DNA of 17,773 nt. Source: an uncultured Collinsella sp. (GTDB lineage: Bacteria > Actinomycetota > Coriobacteriia > Coriobacteriales > Coriobacteriaceae). The translations under genes were made by a program, and so were the position numbers. Under the pieces are notes generated by a model. The model saw nothing but the letters and a program-made list of their open reading frames with translations, searched no databases and had not been told where the DNA came from. Shown here piece by piece: positions 11,642 through 17,773 of the stretch. The DNA lies in NCBI GenBank assembly GCA_900552705.1, contig USAX01000025.1, positions 1 through 17,773 of the forward strand. The letters are read 5' to 3'. The stretch's first letter is position 1; each line of letters starts with the position of its first letter.

Positions 11642-14419
11642 CTACCCGCGGTGACGGGCGCGGCTGTAGGGCGTATCCACCATGGGCAGATCCGGACGCA
11701 GCTTGCCGTCAAATGCGCGATAGGCATTCTGTACGGCGGGCGCTGTGGGGATCGTTGCGATCTCGCCGATGCCCTTGCCGCCGTATGCCACGGGCAACAG
11801 CTCGTCCTTCTCCACGTAGATGGCGTGGATATCCGGAATCTCGGGCGCACGGAACAGCCCGAGCGTGCCGTACCTTGCCTGGGGCACGCAGTCCTTGAGC
11901 GGCCAATCCTCGGTAAGCGCATAGCCCATACCCATGAGCACGCCGCCTTCGATCTGACCCTGGATGGAGATGGGGTTGACCACCTTGCCGGAATCGTGCG
12001 CGGCATAGACCTCGCTCACGCGGCCGTCATCATCCAGAATGACCACATGCGTGGCAAAGCCGTAGCAGATGTGGCTCTTGGGGTTGGGGACGTCGGCGCC
12101 CAGTTTGTCGGTCGGCTCCAGGTACACGTAGCCAAACTCGCATCCCTCGAGTGCCTTGATGGCGGCCGCGGGGTCCTGAGGATGCATGCCCTGGCCGGCG
12201 ACGAGTTCCTGCGCGCGCAGCTGGTAGGCGCGACCGTCGTCGTACTCGATCTTGACGCCGTCGCCATGCGCGCTCACGGGAGCGGCGGGCGCAGGCTTGC
12301 CGGCCTCGATGCCAACCATGGCATCGCGCAGCAGGAAGGCGGCGCCGCGTACGGCCTCGCCGGTCACGACCGTCTGGCGCGAGCCAGACGTGGTGCCGGA
12401 GTCGGGAGCGTTCTCGGTAGAGCACTCGCCGTTGGCGATGCAGCTCAGCGGCAGACCGCAGGCCTCGGCAACGTCCTGCAAAAAGACGGTGTTGCAGCCC
12501 TGGCCGATGTCGGACGTGGCGGCATAGACCACGGCCACGCCATCCTCGACGCGAATCTTGCAGCGGCCGGCATCGGGCAGGCCCACGCCCACGCCGGCGT
12601 TCTTCATGGCGCAGGCGATACCGGCGTGTCCGGGATGCGCATAGTAGGCATCCTTGACCTCGAGCAGCGTCTCCTTAAGCGCCGTGGAGCAATCGGCAAT
12701 CTGGCCGTTGGGCAAAACCTCGCCCGGCTCGATGGCGTTTCTGTAACGAATCTCCCACGGGTCCAGGCCGACCTTCTCTGCCAGCAAGTCGATCAAGCTC
12801 TCGAGCGCAAACTCGGACTGGCAAACGCCAAAGCCGCGGTACGCGCCGGCGGGCGGGTTGTTGGTGTAGTAGCCAAAGCCGCGAATGTCGGTGTTCTGGT
12901 ACTTGTAGGGGCCGACGGCATGCGTGCAGGCGCGCTCGAGCACCGGGCCGCACAGCGACGCGTAGGCGCCGGTGTCAAAGTTGATCTCGCAGTCCAGGCC
13001 GGTAAAGTTGCCCTCGGCGTCGCAGCCCAGCGTAAAGGTACCGTCCATGGCGTGGCGCTTGGGATGGAAAGCGAGCGACTCGGCACGTGTGAGCTTGCAC
13101 TTCACAGGACGCTGGAACTTATAGGCGGCGAGCGCGGCCAAGTGCTGGATGGACACGTCCTCCTTGCCGCCAAAGCCGCCACCCACGAGCATGGTCTCGA
13201 CGACCACGCGCTCGGGCTCGTTGTCCCAGCCAAACATGTGGGCGCACTCTTTGCGTGTGTCGTAGGCACCCTGGTCGGTCGACTGCACCTTGACGCCGTT
13301 CTTGTACGGGAAGGCAACGGCGCACTCGGGCTCCAAGAAGGCATGCTCGGTAAAGGGCGTGGTAAAGCGCTGCGTCACGGTGAACGCGCTCTCTGCCAGC
13401 GCCTTGGCGGCGTCGCCGCGCGTCACATGGCGGCTCTGGCACACGTTGTCCTTGAGCTCCACCGTGTTGCCAAAGGCAAAGAAGCTGTCGTGCAGACGCG
13501 GGGCGTCGGCAGCCCTGGCCTCGACAATGTTGCGCACGGGCTTCAGCGGCTCGTAATCGATCTTTACGAGCTTCTTGGCCTTCTCGAGCGTCGCCTCGTC
13601 CTCGGCAACCACCAGCACGATGGCGTCACCCACGCAGCGGGTGATATCGCCCTGGGCGATCATGACGTCCCAGTCCTGGATAAGGTGGCCGACCTGGTTG
13701 ACCGGCACGTCCTCGGCGCGCAGGATCCCCACCACGCCGGGCAGGGCCTCGGCCTTGGAGGTATCGATGGAGAGCACGCGGGCGCGCGGATACTTGGAGC
13801 GCACGGCGCTGGCGTAGGTCAGACCCGGCTGATCGAGCTCGTCGATGTCATCGGGATACTTGCCCTCGCCGAGCACCTTCTTGCGCACGTCGATACGGAA
13901 GGCGCGCTTGCCCACGCCGTAGTCGTCGCCGCGCTCCAGGTCCTCGTCGATCTGCTTTTCGCCGCGGAGCACCGCAGCTGCCAGCGAAATGCCCTCGATG
14001 ATCTTCTTGTAGCCGGTGCAGCGGCAGACGTTACCGCGGATGGCGTACTTGATCTGCTCCTCGGTGGGCTCGGGATCCTCGGCTATGAGCGCGGCACCCG
14101 CCATGACCATGCCGGGGATGCAAAAACCGCACTGCACGGCACCCACGGCGCCAAAGGCGTACACAAAGGCCTCGCGCACGTCCTCGGGCAGGCCCTCGAC
14201 GGTCACGATGTTGCGGCCGGCGGCAAGGGCGGTGGTCAGCACGCACGCCTTGACGGCCGCGCCGTCTACATGGATGGTGCAGGTACCGCAGGCACCCTCG
14301 GAGCAGCCGTCCTTAGCGGAATGGATGTGCAGGTCGTCGCGCAAGTAGCGGAGCAGCGGCTTGTTCTGAGTCGTCGTGCGCTCGACGCCGTTAACGGTAA
14401 AAGTGAATTCCTGTGCCAT
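11642..14419 (-). CDS. xdhD: XdhD-type selenium-dependent xanthine/purine dehydrogenase
   Basis: A 925-residue molybdenum hydroxylase of the xanthine dehydrogenase superfamily; E. coli XdhD is about 956. The N-terminal [2Fe-2S] region has a plant-type cluster (Cys39, 44, 47, 59) and a second cluster (Cys97, 100, 132, 134). From about residue 170 follows the molybdopterin-binding domain with VGGGFGGKEDVS, AYRGFGVCQSEFALE and the C-terminal GGKGIGE, whose Glu886 matches the catalytic glutamate. There is no FAD domain between them. Relatives carry a labile selenium cofactor; that cannot be read here. ATG 14419 has AAGGGA upstream and lies 12 bp after the polyferredoxin stop. It likely oxidises or, in reverse, reduces purines such as xanthine and urate, exchanging electrons with its operon partners. 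Substrate direction is inference. Confidence 0.93.
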   Translation of the reverse strand: MAQEFTFTVNGVERTTTQNKPLLRYLRDDLHIHSAKDGCSEGACGTCTIHVDGAAVKACVLTTALAAGRNIVTVEGLPEDVREAFVYAFGAVGAVQCGFCIPGMVMAGAALIAEDPEPTEEQIKYAIRGNVCRCTGYKKIIEGISLAAAVLRGEKQIDEDLERGDDYGVGKRAFRIDVRKKVLGEGKYPDDIDELDQPGLTYASAVRSKYPRARVLSIDTSKAEALPGVVGILRAEDVPVNQVGHLIQDWDVMIAQGDITRCVGDAIVLVVAEDEATLEKAKKLVKIDYEPLKPVRNIVEARAADAPRLHDSFFAFGNTVELKDNVCQSRHVTRGDAAKALAESAFTVTQRFTTPFTEHAFLEPECAVAFPYKNGVKVQSTDQGAYDTRKECAHMFGWDNEPERVVVETMLVGGGFGGKEDVSIQHLAALAAYKFQRPVKCKLTRAESLAFHPKRHAMDGTFTLGCDAEGNFTGLDCEINFDTGAYASLCGPVLERACTHAVGPYKYQNTDIRGFGYYTNNPPAGAYRGFGVCQSEFALESLIDLLAEKVGLDPWEIRYRNAIEPGEVLPNGQIADCSTALKETLLEVKDAYYAHPGHAGIACAMKNAGVGVGLPDAGRCKIRVEDGVAVVYAATSDIGQGCNTVFLQDVAEACGLPLSCIANGECSTENAPDSGTTSGSRQTVVTGEAVRGAAFLLRDAMVGIEAGKPAPAAPVSAHGDGVKIEYDDGRAYQLRAQELVAGQGMHPQDPAAAIKALEGCEFGYVYLEPTDKLGADVPNPKSHICYGFATHVVILDDDGRVSEVYAAHDSGKVVNPISIQGQIEGGVLMGMGYALTEDWPLKDCVPQARYGTLGLFRAPEIPDIHAIYVEKDELLPVAYGGKGIGEIATIPTAPAVQNAYRAFDGKLRPDLPMVDTPYSRARHRG

Positions 14420-14431
14420 GGTGATTCCCTT

Positions 14432-14911
14432 CTACACGCCGGCGGCGATGCCGGTGCGGTCGTGGATGGCGCCATGCGGGCAGACGACAGCGCACATGCC
14501 GCACGACAGGCAGTCCGCGCCGTCGATATGGGCGCAGTTGTCCTCAATGCGGATAGCGCCGGCGGGGCACTTTTTGGCGCACATGCCGCAACCGATGCAG
14601 CTCGTGTCGCAGATCTTGCGCGCAATGGCGCCCTTATCGGTATTGTTGCAGCGCACCAGGATGTTCTGATAGCCGGGAACGAAGGCAATTACACGCTGCG
14701 GGCACGCCATGCCGCACAGGCCACAGCCCGTGCACTTGGAGCGATCCACGCGGGCGATGCCATCGACCAGCGCAATGGCACCGTGGGGGCAGGCCGTGAC
14801 GCAGGCGCCACAGCCAATGCAGCCTTCGCTGCAGCGGGCGTCGCCGCCTGCGGAGGCGCAACCGCTTCCGCAGGCAACGTAGGCCACGTTATGTTGAATG
14901 GATTTGGCCAT
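14432..14911 (-). CDS. RnfB-like polyferredoxin, four [4Fe-4S] clusters
   Basis: A 159-residue soluble electron carrier. Cysteine groups lie at 31/34/37/41, 60/63/66/70, 105/108/111/115 and 134/137/140/144, each with the CxxCxxCxxxCP pattern; extra cysteines at 14, 18, 27, 88 and 101 are also present. Order and linkers (VPGYQNILVRCNNTDKGAIA, RKICDTSCIGCGMC) closely follow the C-terminal ferredoxin part of RnfB, but the membrane helix is missing. It lies between ygfK (11-bp gap) and xdhD (12-bp gap), so it probably carries electrons between them. AGGCGAG overlapping the ygfK stop serves as ribosome site and suggests translational coupling. E. coli ygfS has a comparable role; I do not assign that name. 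Confidence 0.9.
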   Translation of the reverse strand: MAKSIQHNVAYVACGSGCASAGGDARCSEGCIGCGACVTACPHGAIALVDGIARVDRSKCTGCGLCGMACPQRVIAFVPGYQNILVRCNNTDKGAIARKICDTSCIGCGMCAKKCPAGAIRIEDNCAHIDGADCLSCGMCAVVCPHGAIHDRTGIAAGV

Positions 14912-14922
14912 AAGAGACTCGC

Positions 14923-17773
14923 CTATTTCTTAAGAAGGTACGAATAGTTGTCGCGCACGGCCCTGATGGTCAGGCGGACGGCCTCGGGAAGACCGGTGTT
15001 GACGGCATCGACCGAGACGGTGCGGACCGTGCCGGCGACGCGGACTTTAAAGTGGTCCTCGTCCACAGCCAGGAAGCCCTCGTTCTCGGAGTTCTCCATG
15101 TCCTGCTCGCTCCAGAACAGGGTGAGCTTGTCCTTATAGGGACGACCCTCCTGGTAGGGGCAGAACACGGCGCAGTTGCCGCACTCGTTGCACATGCCGT
15201 CGATGTGGACGACCTGATGCTTGGCCAGGCCCGGCACCTTAATTGCCACGTTGGCGCGGTTGGGGCACACATCGCAGCAGACCTCGCACACCGAGCCGCA
15301 GCCCAGGCAGCGGGTCTTGGTGCAGTTGCGCTTGTCGCGGCACAGCGATCCCTTGCGCTCGTAGCAGGTGTCCTCGCGGCCGGCCTGCTCGTTGCAGTCG
15401 GCGTACTTGTTAAAGTCCACGCCGGCAATGGCACGGGCGACCTCGGCGGCGTCGGCGATAGCCTCGACCACGGTAGCGGGACCGCGGCGGCAGTCACCGG
15501 CAGCCCAGACGCCCTCGACGCCGGTGGAGGTGGCGGCAAGGCGGCCGCGACGGTCGTGCTCGACGCCCGCGGCGTCGTACAGGCTGGCATCGATGCCCTC
15601 GCCCACGGCGCAGATCACCGTGGTGGCGGAAAGCTCGACGGTCTCGCCCGTGGCGACGGGGCTGCGACGGCCGCTTGCATCCGGCTCGCCAAGTTCCATG
15701 ACGTCGCAGGTCAGCACGGCGCCGTTGAGCGCCTTGGGCGCCAGCAGCTCGCAGAACTCAACGCCGTCGGCAAGAGCAAGATCGAGCTCTTCCTCGTCGG
15801 CGGGCATCTGCTTCTTGGTGCGGCGATACACCAGGCGCACGTTCTTCACGCCAGCAAGGCGCTTGGCCACGCGGGCCGCGTCCATGGCGGTGTTGCCGGC
15901 GCCGATGACCACGACGTCCTCGCCCAGCTCGAGCTTCTCGCCCTTCTTGGCGGCCTCGAGGAACTCCAGCACGTCGAGCTCGGCACCCTCGCCCAGGCCC
16001 GCAGAGCCGGGCATCCAGGCACCAGTGGCCACGACTACGTCGGTAAAGCCCTGGGCCTTGAGCTCGTCAATGGACTCCACGCGGGCGTTGAGCTGCACCT
16101 TGGCGCCAAAGGCCAGACAGAGCTCGGCATCGTGGGAGATATCGTCGCTCGCGATACGGAACTCGGGGATCACGTGACGGACCACGCCGCCGAGAGAGTC
16201 GCGGGCCTCGAAGATAGTGACGGGCACGCCGGCACGCGTCAGGAAGAACGCCGTCGCCAGGCCGGCAGGGCCGCCGCCGATAACGGCAACGTTGCGCTCG
16301 GCGTCGTTGGCGATGGCTTGGGCGCGCAGCTTGGGCAGCACGGTGGTCATGGCCTCGCGGGCGGCCTTGAGCTTGCTGGCGCGGATCTGGGCGCCCTCGG
16401 GCTCGTAGAATGCACGCTCGCAGGCACGGCCGCAGGGATGCGGGCAGATGGTGCCGGTAATGAACGGCAGGGCGTTGCGCTCGATGATGATGTTGAGTGC
16501 GTCCTCGTAGCGGCCCTCGTCAACAGCCGCCAGATAGGCGGGAATATCCTGCTGGATGGGGCAGCTCGTGCGACACGGCGTGGTAAAGCAGTCGGAAAGC
16601 GGGCTCTTGCCGGCGACCTTGCGGTCGGGCAGCGGGCGCAGCGGCTTCTTGTAGAGCGGGTTGGTGAGCGAGTCGGTCTGGATCGCAGTCACGGCCTCGA
16701 GAGAGACGCCCGCGAACGGCTTGCCGTCCAGATCGCTAAACTCGCCGGCCATCTGGCTAAAGCGCTCGTAGCCACCGGGCTTGAGCACGTCGGTCGCCAG
16801 GGTAACGGGCCAAATGCCGGCATCGTACAGGGCACGGATGTTGTAGACCGTGGCACCGCCGGAGTAGCTGATGCGCAGCTTGCCATCGAACTGCTCGGTA
16901 ATGCGGCGGGCGGCCTCGATGGTCAGCGAGAACAGCGAACGACCGGACATGTACATCTCGGTGGAGGGCAGCTCGTTCCTCGTCACGTCGACGGGGAACG
17001 TGTTGGTCAGCTTGACGCCAAACTCCAGGCCGCGCTCGGCGCACAGGGCAATCAGGCGCTCGAACATGGGCACGGCGTCGGCCCACTGCAGGTCCTCGCG
17101 GAAGTGCGTGTCATCGAAGACGATGTAGTCAAAGCCCAGCTCGTTCAGGCGCTGGCGGGCAAACTCATAGCCCAGCAGCGTGGGGTTGCACTTGATGTAG
17201 GTGTTGAGGCCCTTTTCGGTAATCAGATAGGTCGCGATGCGCTCGATCTCCGCCGGCGGGCAGCCATGCAGCGTGGACTCGGTGATGGAGTTGGACACGC
17301 GAGCCGGGATGGACTCGACAAACGCGGCGTCGACATGCTCAAACTTGTCCAGGTTGGCGAGCGCCCATGCGCGGCACTCATTCCAGACGTCAGAGCCGCT
17401 GGCGTCCTTCATACCCTCGATGTAGGCGTCGACCTTGGGGCTCTTAATACCCTCGAGGTCATAACCCACGGACATGTTGAAGACAAAGCCGTCCGGGCTG
17501 CCCAGACCGTACTCGCGAGCGATCAGGTGGCAGGCAAACCATGCCTTCACGTACTCGGCAAAGGCCTGCGGAACCTCGAGCTCGGTCGACCATTCGCAGT
17601 TGTAGCACTCGTCCTGAGCCACGATGCAGGGCTTGTTCACACACTTGGAGAGCTCCTCGCCGTCCATAACCTGGACGGTCTTGAGCTCAAAGAAACGAGA
17701 ACCGGCCACGTAGGATGCCACGATGTTCTGGGCCAGCTGCGTGTTGGGGCCGGCAGCCGGGCCAAACGGAGTC
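14923..17773 (-). CDS. ygfK: YgfK, putative selenate reductase/urate-pathway flavo-Fe-S subunit, 5' end beyond window
   Basis: The frame is open to the right edge (TPFGPAAGPNTQLAQNIVAS just before residue numbering used here, taking GTG 17721 as 1), so an estimated 50-80 N-terminal residues are outside. Domains: a dihydroorotate-dehydrogenase-like barrel (about 1-350); a GltD-type N-terminal [4Fe-4S] region near 377 (CFTTPCRTSCPIQQDIP and CPHPCGRAC); an FAD Rossmann motif VAVIGGGPAGLA near 478; an NAD(P) motif VVVIGAGNTAMDAA near 605; and C-terminal Fe-S motifs (CLGCGSVCEVCCDVCP near 807, CNECGNCAVFCP near 843). YgfK is named as a selenate reductase subunit and lies in urate-degradation clusters. 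As operon head it could supply XdhD with the missing flavin/NAD(P)H module through the polyferredoxin; that is inference. Confidence 0.95.
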   Translation of the reverse strand, partial: TPFGPAAGPNTQLAQNIVASYVAGSRFFELKTVQVMDGEELSKCVNKPCIVAQDECYNCEWSTELEVPQAFAEYVKAWFACHLIAREYGLGSPDGFVFNMSVGYDLEGIKSPKVDAYIEGMKDASGSDVWNECRAWALANLDKFEHVDAAFVESIPARVSNSITESTLHGCPPAEIERIATYLITEKGLNTYIKCNPTLLGYEFARQRLNELGFDYIVFDDTHFREDLQWADAVPMFERLIALCAERGLEFGVKLTNTFPVDVTRNELPSTEMYMSGRSLFSLTIEAARRITEQFDGKLRISYSGGATVYNIRALYDAGIWPVTLATDVLKPGGYERFSQMAGEFSDLDGKPFAGVSLEAVTAIQTDSLTNPLYKKPLRPLPDRKVAGKSPLSDCFTTPCRTSCPIQQDIPAYLAAVDEGRYEDALNIIIERNALPFITGTICPHPCGRACERAFYEPEGAQIRASKLKAAREAMTTVLPKLRAQAIANDAERNVAVIGGGPAGLATAFFLTRAGVPVTIFEARDSLGGVVRHVIPEFRIASDDISHDAELCLAFGAKVQLNARVESIDELKAQGFTDVVVATGAWMPGSAGLGEGAELDVLEFLEAAKKGEKLELGEDVVVIGAGNTAMDAARVAKRLAGVKNVRLVYRRTKKQMPADEEELDLALADGVEFCELLAPKALNGAVLTCDVMELGEPDASGRRSPVATGETVELSATTVICAVGEGIDASLYDAAGVEHDRRGRLAATSTGVEGVWAAGDCRRGPATVVEAIADAAEVARAIAGVDFNKYADCNEQAGREDTCYERKGSLCRDKRNCTKTRCLGCGSVCEVCCDVCPNRANVAIKVPGLAKHQVVHIDGMCNECGNCAVFCPYQEGRPYKDKLTLFWSEQDMENSENEGFLAVDEDHFKVRVAGTVRTVSVDAVNTGLPEAVRLTIRAVRDNYSYLLKK

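Noticed and set aside
11651..14947. A 1098-codon open frame on the plus strand opposite xdhD and the polyferredoxin
   Set aside because: It is antisense to two genes with clear conserved motifs; its Gly/Ala/Val/His-rich composition is the usual shadow of biased high-GC codons.
1..17773. tRNA, rRNA, insertion-sequence transposase or integrase genes
   Set aside because: I looked on both strands and saw no cloverleaf, rRNA segment or transposase/integrase motif that I could support.

Overview
The window is high-GC DNA with compact minus-strand operons and Actinobacteria-style genes. The mix of an anaerobic purine/urate gene set, a sortase-anchored surface protein with an LAxTG-type signal and an AAA/DUF4143 remnant suggests a gut Coriobacteriia genome, perhaps Collinsella-like. 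That placement is inference; no rRNA or other marker gene is present.

Left edge (1-2003): most of a 2,3-diaminopropionate ammonia-lyase gene (ygeX/dpaL) reads leftward off the window. It is divergent from a YheO/DauR-type PAS-HTH regulator. The shared 277-bp promoter region holds two identical palindromes, AACAAA-N3-TTTGTT, whose centres lie 51 bp apart.

Middle (about 2004-11600) is an accessory-looking region. It holds an uncharacterised single-pass membrane protein, a three-copy 33-bp repeat, a small hypothetical gene behind a foldable leader, and a stretch of decayed sequence. A surface protein with three 131-residue repeats and an LAVTG sorting signal follows, then a 411-residue helical protein of unknown function and a DEDDh exonuclease. 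Next comes a 41-residue hydrophobic/basic peptide gene with an apparent antisense promoter and terminator, which looks like a type I toxin-antitoxin module. The rest is a 5'-truncated DUF4143 gene beside an exact 23-bp-period repeat, and an orphan AbiEi-like/nuclease-fold protein flanked by two matching arrays of 48-bp palindromes (period 61-63 bp).

Right edge (11642-17773): a leftward operon ygfK -> RnfB-like polyferredoxin -> xdhD, closed by a strong terminator. XdhD carries [2Fe-2S] and molybdopterin domains but no FAD domain. YgfK carries FAD, NAD(P) and Fe-S modules, and the polyferredoxin could bridge them.

ygeX, ygfK and xdhD belong to the known anaerobic urate/purine breakdown gene set: XdhD/YgfK would act on the purine and YgeX would split diaminopropionate into pyruvate and ammonia. 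The accessory region separates the two halves, so it may be an insertion into, or a hotspot next to, a purine-catabolism locus.
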